Assembly: GCA_029941785.1 (NCBI GenBank)
Contig: JAPYTK010000005.1
Coordinates: forward strand, 1-64,000
Source: Polyangiaceae bacterium
GTDB taxonomy: Bacteria > Myxococcota_A > Polyangia > Polyangiales > Polyangiaceae
DNA: 64,000 nt
Direction: 5' to 3'
The position numbers were made by a program, and so were the translations under genes. Below the pieces are notes generated by a model. That model was not told where the DNA came from and did no database searches. It worked only from the letters and a program-made list of their open reading frames with translations. Of this stretch, positions 43,563 to 52,023 are shown one piece after another. The first letter of the stretch is position 1, and each line of letters begins with the position of its first letter.

Positions 43563-44526
43563 GTCATTGTTGAGGTTGCGCGTCGACGAGCTTCACGCCG
43601 GCCGACGTTTGGATCAGGCATTGGTCGGCTTGATACCGGCTCTCTCACGGGCGCGCGCGCAGAAGCTGATCGCTAGCAAGAAGGTGTGTCGTGTTGATTC
43701 GTCGGGGCGTCGACGTCCGGTGGCCAAGGGCGAACTCGTTCAATGTGGCGATGTGCTGGAACTGGAGTCTGCAGACATCGAGCAGCCGCGCGCCACGGCG
43801 GACCATGATCTCTCGCTGCGTGTGGTGCTTCTGAGTGACGACGTAGTGATCGTCGACAAGCCGGCCGGGATGCCGAGCGCTCCGCGGGATGGCGCAGAGC
43901 TTGGTTGTGTGGCCAACGGTCTGGTCGCCGCGTTCCCTGAGATGGCACAGATCGGCTACGGGCCGCTCGAACCCGGTCTTTGTCACAGGCTCGACAACGA
44001 CACGTCTGGCCTCATCTTGGCGGCTCGGCACGCTGACGCCTTCGATGAGCTCGCGCACGCGATTCGCTCGGGTCGCGTCGACAAGACCTACGAGCTCATC
44101 TGTGCCGACGGGCCTGAATTGATGGACGACGGTGAAATCACGTGGCCCATCGCTCCACATGCGACCAATCCACGCAAGATGGTCACCTGTCCCGGTGTTC
44201 AGGATCCGGCGAGTCGTGGTCGGCCTCGCCCAGCGACCACGCGTTATACCGTTCTGCAGCGCGATCACGGGCGAGCGCACGTCAGAGCTTCCGCCGCGAG
44301 CGCAGGACGTCACCAATTGCGCATTCATTTCGCATCCTTGGGATGCCCGCTCCTCGGGGACATGCTGTACGGCGGCGAGCGAGTCGATGGTGCCCAGGGC
44401 CACGTTCTCCATGCCACGAGCATTCGATGGTCGGGCGGTCAAGTACCCTCATTTTCGGCCCTATCGTCAGCTTCTTTCAATTTACTGGCGTTATGTACAG
44501 TATGTGGTAGTCCTACATCGCCCTAG
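43552..44526 (+). CDS. RluA-family pseudouridine synthase
   Basis: A 324-residue enzyme that isomerises uridine to pseudouridine in rRNA or tRNA. An S4-like RNA-binding domain (RRLDQALVGLIPALSRARAQKLI) precedes the catalytic domain with the signature HRLDNDTSGLILAARH containing the catalytic Asp, and GRHQLRIHFASLGCPLLGDMLYGG. After about residue 300 the sequence (SFSALSSASFNLLAL) is not family-like and runs into the PilZ promoter region. The GTG at 43552 overlaps the previous gene by 11 bases; the target base is unknown. Confidence 0.85.
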   Translation: MPGKSLLRLRVDELHAGRRLDQALVGLIPALSRARAQKLIASKKVCRVDSSGRRRPVAKGELVQCGDVLELESADIEQPRATADHDLSLRVVLLSDDVVIVDKPAGMPSAPRDGAELGCVANGLVAAFPEMAQIGYGPLEPGLCHRLDNDTSGLILAARHADAFDELAHAIRSGRVDKTYELICADGPELMDDGEITWPIAPHATNPRKMVTCPGVQDPASRGRPRPATTRYTVLQRDHGRAHVRASAASAGRHQLRIHFASLGCPLLGDMLYGGERVDGAQGHVLHATSIRWSGGQVPSFSALSSASFNLLALCTVCGSPTSP

Positions 44527-44557
44527 AGGGTGGTATGTGAGCAGGGAGGGTCCCATC

Positions 44558-44959
44558 ATGGATGCCAAAGACCAAGCGACTGATCTCTACGCGGAGCGTG
44601 CCCGCAAGATCTTCCGATGTCCGATTGACGAGCCGAAGGAACTTCGGGCTCGTTTGTCCCATGGTGGCGGCAAATATCCCGGAAAAACGCTCAATCTGAG
44701 CCACGCTGGGATGATGATCGTCTTTGACAAGCCCAATCGGCCCGTGGCGGTCGGGGCGCGCGTCGATGTCTCGCTTCACACGCCGGCCGGGCTCGCCCGT
44801 TTGGCCGGGGTGGTTCGCCACTGCACGCGCAGAGTGTGCGGCGTCGAATTCATTGCGAGCGAGTCGACGGCGGGTTTCGATCCGCCCCTGCGTCTGCAGC
44901 AGAGCATTTTCGCCGCCCAGAAAAGCTACCTCGAAAAGCGCCGTCGCACCGGCCGCTGA
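44558..44959 (+). CDS. PilZ-domain protein
   Basis: A 133-residue protein matching PilZ (c-di-GMP-binding) proteins: RKIFRCPIDEPKELRARLSHGG gives the RxxxR-type region, although the two Arg are spaced atypically, and TLNLSHAGMMIVF gives the D/NxSxxG motif. Late stretch AGVVRHCTRRVCGVEFI closes the barrel. Whether c-di-GMP binds depends on the Arg pair. ATG 44558 has GGAGGG eight bases before. The upstream 60 bases are AT-richer than average and probably hold its promoter. Confidence 0.75.
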   Translation: MDAKDQATDLYAERARKIFRCPIDEPKELRARLSHGGGKYPGKTLNLSHAGMMIVFDKPNRPVAVGARVDVSLHTPAGLARLAGVVRHCTRRVCGVEFIASESTAGFDPPLRLQQSIFAAQKSYLEKRRRTGR

Positions 44960-45133
44960 ATCGACGCACCGGCCGTCGAGCCGAGGTTCCCTAAGCCCCA
45001 AAACTGGCGACGTGCGGCGACGGCGACGCCGATGGGCCAAGGTTCTGGACCGTGATCCAAAGCACGCTTTGGGCGCGGGAAGCGCACCGAGTGGAGTTGG
45101 CCCAGGAGGCGGGTTGCAGATAAGCTTCGCCTC

Positions 45134-45553
45134 GTGATTCGGCGTGTCATTTGTCTACTTGCTTTGCTCTTGATGTGGGCGGCTCCTGCCACCGCTCAGG
45201 CCAAGTCACGTGGTGTAAAGTGGACGAAGGTCGACGTGCCCACGGGACAATACTCTCGCCGCGTTTCTCACCGGCTTCGGCGGCTGCTCGAGAAGGCGAC
45301 CAAGCGGGCAAAGTGGGGAAAGGGTGATCCGCTGAAACTAACGGCGCGGGTGACGAAGCTCACGTGGGAAAAGAGCGAAGAGGTCTTGCGCGTGACGGTG
45401 ACGGTGGTGGCGCGTATCGAGGGTGGCAAAGGGGCTCGGTCACATATCCGTGTCGGGGGACGGCTTCGGGAGCGCACAAAGCTCGAGCGGCAAGCCCTGA
45501 AGATTGTGGCGGATGGTCTGGTGACTCGCTTGTCTTCACTGAGTCGTCATTAG
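45134..45553 (+). CDS. Small exported basic protein
   Basis: A 139-residue protein with a signal peptide (RRVICLLALLLMWAAPATAQA, cleavage after AQA) and a mature domain of about 115 residues rich in Lys/Arg (SRRVSHRLRRLLEKATKRAKWGKGDPLKL, LTWEKSEEVLRVTVTVVARIEGGKGARSH). It resembles the DUF4410/ABC-component-like periplasmic proteins in strand order but no family is certain. GTG 45134 has no good ribosome-binding site. Its end overlaps the convergent TrpD-like gene by 18 bases. Upstream gap 44960-45133 has only a small hairpin. Confidence 0.6.
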   Translation: MIRRVICLLALLLMWAAPATAQAKSRGVKWTKVDVPTGQYSRRVSHRLRRLLEKATKRAKWGKGDPLKLTARVTKLTWEKSEEVLRVTVTVVARIEGGKGARSHIRVGGRLRERTKLERQALKIVADGLVTRLSSLSRH

Positions 45554-46984
45554 CTGCGCGCCTGCGCTGGCGGCCAGGAATCGCTGCATACGATCCCAAG
45601 CGTCTCCGTTATCGATCACTCTGTAGGCAGCGCGGAGTGACGATTCGAGGGACGGCGTTTGAGCGAGGATGTGGTGCTTTGTCGCTGCGCTCAGCGCGAT
45701 GCTGTCGCGGACGGGCCCATGCTCGCCACGGAGTCCGCGACAAGCCAAGGCTGCCGCTTCTTCGGCGTGCAGTGGTGGACGGGCTTTCGGCCATCGTCTG
45801 ATCCCGAGGGCAGCGGGGTCGATTTTCAGGGACGACGGCTCCCATGTGTTCCCCAACCGTCTCCGAACATGACACTGATTCATCGCGTGTGCATCGTCAC
45901 GGTGACGCGAGCGTAAGCTCGGATCGGTACTTCCTTCACGGCCTTTCAATACGATCTCGGTGTCAAGTCTGTGGTCGCGCATCAGGGCGAGCATCTTGGC
46001 GCCGTATCCCGGGTGGAAATAGCCACAGATCATGTGATTGTGCCCGCTCGCGCGAAGGACCAAGTGAAGTTTTTCGGTCGTCGCGAAGACGGGCCGCTTC
46101 TTGATGTGGGTGCGAAGGGCGATCAAGGAGCTTGCTCCGGGCCTGAGCTGTTCCCGATCGACGAACGCGAACCCGATCGCCGAGTCGAGCAAGGTCGTAC
46201 GGGCAAGGTCTTCGTCGAGGTCGTGCTGTTGGCCCAGGGCACGGATCATCTGCTCTTCCGTGATCCCGTCCTTGGGGGGCATGCGGTGAACGCCGTGTAG
46301 CAGCGTGGGTGTGCCGAGCGCGGCGCTGACGGCGGCGGCAAAAAGAGCCGGCCGAAAGCTGCGAACGGAACCATTGTAGGGTTGGCCCACGTGCATCAGT
46401 GAGGATAGCTCGATGGTGGCGCATGGCGGTGATGTAGCGTGCAGGTAGGCCAACGACTCGTCGTGCGTCTCGATGTTCATTCGTTGTCCAATGAGCATGG
46501 CTGCCGCGAGGGCTGGGTGTGCATGGCCTGAGAGGACAATTTCGAGGGCCGCTCGCGTCTCCACCGTTCCGAGATGCTCGCCGCGTACAATCCGCCGCAC
46601 GGCCGCGGCAAGAGCGTCGCCGTCGCTGCATGAACGATCGGCCGTGGGCTCGATCAGGGCCACGATGGCATCGGGAAGGTCATCGAGCAACTGAGAGCGA
46701 ACACCGTCGAACGCTCGGCGTTCGCCTTCGGTCCACGCACCCGGACCCTCAAAACGCCGGCGAAGGGTCATGGCCGTAAAGAACGCGCCCATCTGCGCCA
46801 GCGAGACGCGCTGCGCTGATGCCAGTTCCTCGCGGAGGCTTTGCATGACCAGCTCCAGCGCCCGTTCGGGCTGCAGCTCATCGTCCGGCGATAGCCCGAG
46901 TGGGCGACTCTGCTCCGGTCCGGTGCATACCCGCGCCTGTACGCGCAAGAAGTACTCGTTGGGGCCGTCGTGTTCCCAGGACAT
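45536..46984 (-). CDS. TrpD-like glycosyltransferase-family protein
   Basis: A 482-residue protein. Residues about 100-400 have the nucleoside phosphorylase/anthranilate phosphoribosyltransferase fold: RRIVRGEHLGTVETRAALEIVLSGHAHPALAAAMLIGQRMNIETHDE, then VGQPYNGSVRSFRPALFAAAVSAALGTPTLLHG. The PRPP loop GTGGD of true TrpD is replaced by GQPYNGS. TrpD2/YbiB-type DNA-binding proteins and other TrpD paralogues of unknown function are comparable. The last 130 residues (HRDDAHAMNQCHVRRRLG, SALSAATKHHILAQ) are not recognised. ATG 46984. No trp genes are nearby. Confidence 0.7.
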   Translation of the reverse strand: MSWEHDGPNEYFLRVQARVCTGPEQSRPLGLSPDDELQPERALELVMQSLREELASAQRVSLAQMGAFFTAMTLRRRFEGPGAWTEGERRAFDGVRSQLLDDLPDAIVALIEPTADRSCSDGDALAAAVRRIVRGEHLGTVETRAALEIVLSGHAHPALAAAMLIGQRMNIETHDESLAYLHATSPPCATIELSSLMHVGQPYNGSVRSFRPALFAAAVSAALGTPTLLHGVHRMPPKDGITEEQMIRALGQQHDLDEDLARTTLLDSAIGFAFVDREQLRPGASSLIALRTHIKKRPVFATTEKLHLVLRASGHNHMICGYFHPGYGAKMLALMRDHRLDTEIVLKGREGSTDPSLRSRHRDDAHAMNQCHVRRRLGNTWEPSSLKIDPAALGIRRWPKARPPLHAEEAAALACRGLRGEHGPVRDSIALSAATKHHILAQTPSLESSLRAAYRVIDNGDAWDRMQRFLAASAGAQLMTTQ

Positions 46985-47065
46985 ACCTCATCTGCAACCA
47001 AAGTCACTCGCGGCGCAAGAGGATGATGAGCCGTCCGGGTCGGGGCCGGGAGTCACCACCACAAT

Positions 47066-48331
47066 TCAGTTGCCCGCCGTGAGCTGTTCGTCCAGCCACC
47101 CGATGCGGTCCTGCCCCCATGCACTCCAATGACCGATGGAGAAACTCGGCACCCCCCATAAGCCCAAATCATCCAAGGCTTCACGGTTAGCCTCGACTTT
47201 CGCCTTCCAATGGCTGTCGCCGAGTCGATCCCGGGCCTCATTCCACCGAAGTCCGGCTCGCGTGGCCATCTGCTCCATGTCCGTGTCGGACGCGAGGTCC
47301 AGACCCTCGCTCCAACTTCCACGCGTCGCGGACCGTATGAAGTCCAGCCCGAATCCTCGTTCCTCCGCATGATGGAAGAGGGCCATGGCGCGGCCGATCC
47401 CTGGTCCGAGTGGGTCGCAGATGCGGCCGAAGGGGATTCCGAGTCGGAGCGCTTCGCGCTTGCAGTCGCGAACGATGTACAGTCGCTTGGCGAACGGAAC
47501 CGCGAGCCCTCTCATCACCATGGGCAGAACGGGTCGGATAGTGAGGTTGAGATCATGTTTCCTACAAAGCGAAGCGATGGGTTCGATCGCGAGGTAGGAG
47601 TACGGGCTACGAAACGAAAAGAAGAACTCGAGGTGGTCAGGTTTTTCGATCGGGGGCGGGTTGTGGCGTCGCCTCAGGATTTGAGACGCCAGAGGTCCGC
47701 CGCTCAGTTTCCGTTCGAGATGAGCCAAGCGCTCGATTCCCCAATACCACTCGCCAACATGACGGAGCATGCCGCTCTGATAATGGCCTCTTCGCTGAAG
47801 AAGTCGTAGGTGCCGAGCGCTTTGACGCTTCGCCATCGCCTCGTCTGCGGCGCCGTGCTCCTTCTCGATGGCCATGAGGGTCTGTTCGGCGCCGCCGAAC
47901 AGTGATTCGCAGACCTTCTCCGCGATCCGGATCTGCGTGAGCGCCTCGCGATCGACCGCGAGGATCCGATGAGCGAGCTGCGCGTGATCCGATCTCGGGG
48001 TTTTGGCATCGGGGGGGAACGCGAACTGGTACTGGAGCGCGAGCCCGGTTGCATCGCGGACCGCGTATGCTCTCAACGGGTCGCTCGGCAGACCCTCGCC
48101 GCCGAAGGGGGGACCGAGCAAGATGAATTGCAGCTTTAGATCGTAGCGCTCGCAAAGAGCAGGCAGAACTTGGGCCAGCAGGTAGCTGTAGGGATCGTCG
48201 ACACGAAAATACACCTCCAGGTGTTTTTCGCCGGGGCCCAGTGTCCGGTGCCATCGAGTCTGCAGCGCGCGCGCATGTTCCCCCAGGAGCGCGTCGAGCG
48301 CGGACGCACGCAACCTTGTTTTTAGCGCCAT
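47066..48331 (-). CDS. Tandem HCCA-isomerase/DsbA-fold protein
   Basis: A 421-residue protein with two copies of the 2-hydroxychromene-2-carboxylate isomerase (GST-kappa) fold. Copy one begins LEVYFRVDDPYSYLLAQVLP at about 40; copy two begins LEFFFSFRSPYSYLAIEPI at about 237 and ends WGVPSFSIG, WGQDRIGWLDEQL. Single-domain members isomerise glutathione-linked aromatic intermediates; only copy two keeps the clear Ser-Pro-Tyr motif. The ATG at 48331 is forced because a TGA precedes it; the best ribosome-binding site belongs to a mini-ORF overlapping it (next). Confidence 0.78.
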   Translation of the reverse strand: MALKTRLRASALDALLGEHARALQTRWHRTLGPGEKHLEVYFRVDDPYSYLLAQVLPALCERYDLKLQFILLGPPFGGEGLPSDPLRAYAVRDATGLALQYQFAFPPDAKTPRSDHAQLAHRILAVDREALTQIRIAEKVCESLFGGAEQTLMAIEKEHGAADEAMAKRQSARHLRLLQRRGHYQSGMLRHVGEWYWGIERLAHLERKLSGGPLASQILRRRHNPPPIEKPDHLEFFFSFRSPYSYLAIEPIASLCRKHDLNLTIRPVLPMVMRGLAVPFAKRLYIVRDCKREALRLGIPFGRICDPLGPGIGRAMALFHHAEERGFGLDFIRSATRGSWSEGLDLASDTDMEQMATRAGLRWNEARDRLGDSHWKAKVEANREALDDLGLWGVPSFSIGHWSAWGQDRIGWLDEQLTAGN

Positions 48332-48354
48332 GTTGCGCTCATGGTATCACCTCC
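48322..48354 (-). promoter_or_regulatory. Ideal Shine-Dalgarno with overlapping 6-codon mini-ORF
   Basis: On the minus strand GGAGGTGAT (48346-48354) is fully complementary to the 16S 3' end. Seven bases after GGAGG lies ATG 48342, opening a six-codon frame MSATWR that stops at 48322. The start of the tandem HCCA gene (48331) lies inside it in another frame. Translation of the mini-ORF may hand ribosomes to the main gene. Confidence 0.4.
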
Positions 48355-48359
48355 GGACG

Positions 48360-49433
48360 ATGTTAATGCCTCCGCCGGCGCGCGATGCCGCAAAGTGGGC
48401 TTCGGTGCTCGGGATCAGCACCGAGGCTGTCGAGTTGTACCAAGCGAGCGAGGTCATCGACTTGCACATCGATTCCTACATCTGGTCTCGTATCTTCTCG
48501 TACGACTTACACGCGCGGCACGGTCGGGGCCTGTTCGGCGCTCGGTTTTACAGCCAAGTCGACTTTCCCCGTGTGCTCGAAGCCGAACTGAGCGGGGCGA
48601 CCTGGATCATCACGACCAACCCGTGGCGTAGCGCTGCGGGTCGTGCCCGCGCCTTCAGCCGTAACCTCCAGCGCATTCGTGCGATCTTCGATGCCGCTCC
48701 GGAGCGGTTTCGCATCGTTCGCAACCTCTCGGAGTATCGCCTCGCGAGAGAAGCGGGTCAGCACGCCGCGTTCTTGGGCGTCCAGGGGGGGAACGCCCTC
48801 GACGAGAACCTCGAAGCCCTCGACCGATTGATCGACGATTGGATCTTGCGGATCACCCTCGTCCACCTCACATCATCGAGGCTCGGTACCACGAGTTCTC
48901 CGATCCGTTTGGGGAAGGACGCGGGCTTGAGTGATTTTGGACGCGATTACGTGCGTCGACTCAATGAGAAACGGGTCTTGGTGGATCTGGCGCACATCAG
49001 CAAGAAGGGGTTCGCCGACGCGGTGCAGGTCCACGACTCGAGCCAGCCGCTCATCGTTACCCATACAGGGATCAGCGGGGTTTTCGAGCACTGGCGGAAT
49101 CTCGACGATGACCAACTTCGTGCTATCGCCGACACGGGGGGCACCATTGGCGTCATGTACCAGTCCAGTTTCTTGGGTGACGCTTCTTGGGGAGGGAAGG
49201 CCGAGGCCATCGTCGATCATTTGGCGCATATCGTGAAGACGGTTGGCGAGGACCACGCTTCTCTTGGGAGCGATTGGGACGGTGCGATCGTCCCCCCCCG
49301 GGACATGGCGACTGTGCTCGAGTTACCGAGGCTGGTGCAGTTGATGCTGGATCGTGGCTGGTCGAGTGACCGCGTCCAGAAGATCCTCGGGGACAACTTT
49401 CTCAGGGTGGTAGGGGATTTGCGCGGCGCCTGA
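48360..49433 (+). CDS. M19 membrane dipeptidase family protein
   Basis: About 357 residues from ATG 48360 (MLMPPPARDA), although the start is uncertain because the frame is open further. Renal-dipeptidase motifs are the HxD pair in VIDLHIDSY, VDLAHISKKGF, VTHTGI and LGSDWDG, the last carrying a metal Asp. No signal peptide is seen, so it may act in the cytoplasm; substrates are probably D,L- or L-dipeptides or dehydro-amino acids. It diverges from the tandem HCCA gene with about 30 bases between, and its end overlaps the SGNH gene by 32 bases. Confidence 0.85.
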   Translation: MLMPPPARDAAKWASVLGISTEAVELYQASEVIDLHIDSYIWSRIFSYDLHARHGRGLFGARFYSQVDFPRVLEAELSGATWIITTNPWRSAAGRARAFSRNLQRIRAIFDAAPERFRIVRNLSEYRLAREAGQHAAFLGVQGGNALDENLEALDRLIDDWILRITLVHLTSSRLGTTSSPIRLGKDAGLSDFGRDYVRRLNEKRVLVDLAHISKKGFADAVQVHDSSQPLIVTHTGISGVFEHWRNLDDDQLRAIADTGGTIGVMYQSSFLGDASWGGKAEAIVDHLAHIVKTVGEDHASLGSDWDGAIVPPRDMATVLELPRLVQLMLDRGWSSDRVQKILGDNFLRVVGDLRGA

Positions 49434-50490
49434 CGACACCGCATGCGAGCACGAACATCCACCATCCCTTGCCTGAGCCTTTCGTGCCGAGGGAGCAGCT
49501 GCAGCCTTCGTTGCTGATCGCCGTTGGGCTGCTTCCGCTACTCGTCGCGCCCACCTTTCCGCCGCCGGCGCTATGACTCGATACTGTGGTCATGGCTCCT
49601 CCACCCGACGCGGTTGCAGTCGCCCCACCCGTGGCCCCGCTGCTACTCGCTGCGCTTCCGCCGCCTGCGCCTGAGCCGCCCAACACGGTGTCCGCTGCTG
49701 CGGCTTGAAGGGCATCCCGATCGACAGCGGGGAGTCCAGCAGGCGCCCAGGTGATCCCGACGGGGGATTGATTGGTGAGCGCGGCGTACATCGTGCAGGC
49801 GGTCAGGTACGTTCCGTGCGCTGAGGGGTGACTGCCATCACCGGCGTAGAGGCGGGTAAACAACGTGTCTCCCTCGGTGGGCTCTGCACCACCGCCCTTG
49901 ACCTGCTCGTAGATTCGTTTCCACGCCAGACCCACCGGCACGATGTCGGCCGAATGTCCCGCGCTGACAATCGCCTGCTGGTACCCCTCATAACCTGTCT
50001 TCAGGTTTTTCTGCATCGTCAGAAAGTCGGGGTTTAGCTGCATGTTGCCCGCGTCGCCGTCCCGCCTACCCCAGGTCAGAAAGAGCATCGTCTTGGCCCC
50101 GATCGCGTCGATGTTCGTGGCGAGCGTGACCGCGCCGGCACGGGATGCGAGGTAGTCCCCGTTGCCGGGAGGGAAGCTTGGTATTTGACTTTGATCTTGC
50201 AGCACGACGGCGTCCCAGGCGTGTTGCGCCGAGCCCCCATGCAAGTAGGTATCGAGTTGGCTGTTGTTGGTTGCGTCGACCGCGTGTTGGGAGAGCCGGT
50301 ATCCTCCCTTCGTGTATCGCGCGATGAACACATCATTCCAAGCTGGCATCCCCTCTGCCACGAGCTTGCCATACACGACGTCGAGTTGGTTTGCGCTGGT
50401 GTAGCTGTTCCCGACGAACAACACGCCGTGGTCTAGCGCTAAAGCGGAACACGGGAAGGATCCGAGGATCGTCGCGATCGCCCACAGCAT
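49402..50490 (-). CDS. SGNH-hydrolase-like protein with MYXO-CTERM tail
   Basis: From ATG 50490, 362 residues: a signal sequence (MLWAIATILGSFPCSALAL), then a DUF4886-like SGNH domain with VLFVGNSYTSANQLD (Ser), VVLQDQSQIP, LTWG and GDGSHPSAHGTYL (His). A Ser/Gly/Thr spacer precedes NEGCSCSLG, a hydrophobic stretch and VVRRRAN, matching a MYXO-CTERM tail that sends proteins to the outer membrane. It probably hydrolyses an ester or acts on glycans. The N-terminus may extend to ATG 50574, but AGGACG before 50490 supports the shorter form. Confidence 0.75.
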   Translation of the reverse strand: MLWAIATILGSFPCSALALDHGVLFVGNSYTSANQLDVVYGKLVAEGMPAWNDVFIARYTKGGYRLSQHAVDATNNSQLDTYLHGGSAQHAWDAVVLQDQSQIPSFPPGNGDYLASRAGAVTLATNIDAIGAKTMLFLTWGRRDGDAGNMQLNPDFLTMQKNLKTGYEGYQQAIVSAGHSADIVPVGLAWKRIYEQVKGGGAEPTEGDTLFTRLYAGDGSHPSAHGTYLTACTMYAALTNQSPVGITWAPAGLPAVDRDALQAAAADTVLGGSGAGGGSAASSSGATGGATATASGGGAMTTVSSHSAGGGKVGATSSGSSPTAISNEGCSCSLGTKGSGKGWWMFVLACGVVRRRANPLPP

Positions 50491-50578
50491 CGCTCGTCCT
50501 GCGGTTCTCGGTTTCGATTTTTTACTTGCCCTTCGACAGTCGTCGCGTGCCTGCACCCCTGGAGTATAGTTCATCGAG

Positions 50579-51517
50579 ATGCCCCCCGCGGATCACAAGT
50601 GCCTCGCCGACGCCTTCGCTGCAGATCGGCGAGGGCTGGGCCTACCGAACCCGGTCGTCGACGAACTCGAGACGGTCTACCTCCCTATCGCTCGTTGGAT
50701 CCACAGCCTTGCTCGAGTGGCCGAGCGGCCAGTCATCTTGGGCGTCAACGGGGCGCAAGGCGTTGGCAAGACGACCTTCTGTGCGCTGCTCGGTGGCTTG
50801 TTGAAGCGAGGTTTTGATTGTGCGGCAGCGACCCTATCCCTCGACGATTTGTATCTCAGCCGCGACGAACGCTCGAAGTTCGCCGAGGCCGTCCATCCCT
50901 TGTGCGCCGTGCGGGGCGTACCCGGTACGCACGACGTCGAGCTAGGTTTGACGGTGTTCGATGCGCTTACGGGGGCTGCCCCCGAGACCGAAACGCTGTT
51001 GCCCCGTTTCGACAAGATGACAGACGACCGGGCATCGATCGATGGTTTCGCGCGATGGATGGGGCGGCCGGACGTCGTCCTGTTCGAGGGGTGGTGTGTG
51101 GGGGCGCGGGCCGGGCCGTCGTGGGAAGAGCCCTTCAACGCTCGCGAGGCGCGTGACGATCCGCAGGGCGTGTGGAGTCGCTGGAGCGCGGAAAAGCTCG
51201 CCACGGATTATCCGGCTCTGTTCTCGCGGATCGACGCATTGTTGATGATCCAGATGCCGTCGATGGATTTCGTTTTGGAAAGCCGCTGTCGACAAGAGCG
51301 AGAGCTTCGGGCCCGGGCGCAAGTCGAGCCTGCGCGAACGAAGGAACGACGTTTGATGTCCCGTGAAGATCTCGGTGAGTTCGTCGCCCTGTTCGAGCGT
51401 CTGACGGTGTTCATGTCCACCGATCTTCCCCCCCGAGCGGACGTGCTGATCGGCTGCTCGGAGGACCATGTTTATCGGTTGCTTCGCTCGCCGACTCTCG
51501 CCGAACCATTGCTCTGA
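50579..51517 (+). CDS. D-glycerate 3-kinase-like P-loop kinase
   Basis: A 312-residue P-loop kinase. GAQGVGKTTF is the Walker A loop, TLSLDDLYLS the DDFYLT-type motif of uridine-kinase/phosphoribulokinase relatives, and RGVPGTHDVELG the GTHD motif typical of plant-type glycerate 3-kinases (GLYK). It probably phosphorylates D-glycerate or a similar polyol acid with ATP. Upstream TATAGT (50565-50570) is only nine bases from the ATG, hinting at a leaderless message, with no -35. Divergent from the SGNH gene. Confidence 0.8.
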   Translation: MPPADHKCLADAFAADRRGLGLPNPVVDELETVYLPIARWIHSLARVAERPVILGVNGAQGVGKTTFCALLGGLLKRGFDCAAATLSLDDLYLSRDERSKFAEAVHPLCAVRGVPGTHDVELGLTVFDALTGAAPETETLLPRFDKMTDDRASIDGFARWMGRPDVVLFEGWCVGARAGPSWEEPFNAREARDDPQGVWSRWSAEKLATDYPALFSRIDALLMIQMPSMDFVLESRCRQERELRARAQVEPARTKERRLMSREDLGEFVALFERLTVFMSTDLPPRADVLIGCSEDHVYRLLRSPTLAEPLL

Positions 51518-51528
51518 ATGGTCGTGAT

Positions 51529-52023
51529 TCAAGCTCGCGGATGGGCCGTGCTGAGCTGGACTAGGGGAGCAGCCGTGAGTCGGAACAGCCGCCAGGCGTC
51601 CATGCCCTGGGCTCCAATCGATTCGAAAAACGCGAGACTAGGCTCGTTCCAGTCCAACACCGCCCACTCCAGACGGGCGCAACCACGATCGATGGCGAGG
51701 CGACTCAAGTCGCTCATGAGGGCCAAGCCCACACCTCGTCGGCGATGTTCGGGGTGAACGAAGAGGTCCTCGAGATAGATCCCCGGTTTGCCCTGCCAGG
51801 TCGAGTAGTTCGGAAAGAAGAGGGCGAAGCCGAGGGACTGCTCGTCTTGTTCGGCCAGCAAACACTCAAAAGGTGGACGAGGCTGTGCGAGTTGCTCGCC
51901 TAAGGTTGCGACGGTGACTTCGACGGCGTCTGGCTGCCGTTCATAAGCTGCCAGGTCGCAGATTAAGCGATGCAGGGTTGCCGCGTCGGCTTCTGTAGCG
52001 AAGCGAATCGTGAGTTCGTTCAT
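51529..52023 (-). CDS. GNAT acetyltransferase (SSAT-like)
   Basis: A 164-residue GNAT enzyme. YLEDLFVHPEHRRRGVGLALM is the acetyl-CoA loop (motif A), and RLEWAVLDWNEPSLAFFESIGA matches the diamine/thialysine acetyltransferase branch (SSAT1/2). It transfers acetyl to a small amine or amino acid. It overlaps the molybdopterin gene stop by four bases (ATGA), so it is translated with it; a metabolic link is not evident. Confidence 0.85.
   Translation of the reverse strand: MNELTIRFATEADAATLHRLICDLAAYERQPDAVEVTVATLGEQLAQPRPPFECLLAEQDEQSLGFALFFPNYSTWQGKPGIYLEDLFVHPEHRRRGVGLALMSDLSRLAIDRGCARLEWAVLDWNEPSLAFFESIGAQGMDAWRLFRLTAAPLVQLSTAHPRA

Noticed and set aside
44946-44977. Short direct repeat CGCACCGGCCG around the PilZ stop
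   Set aside because: Eleven bases in GC-rich DNA; likely chance.
45057-45072. CCAAAG-CACG-CTTTGG hairpin before the small basic protein
   Set aside because: Six pairs and no T run; too weak to call a terminator.
50565-50570. TATAGT as a promoter for the glycerate-kinase-like gene
   Set aside because: No matching -35 and only nine bases from the ATG; listed in the gene entry as a hint only.
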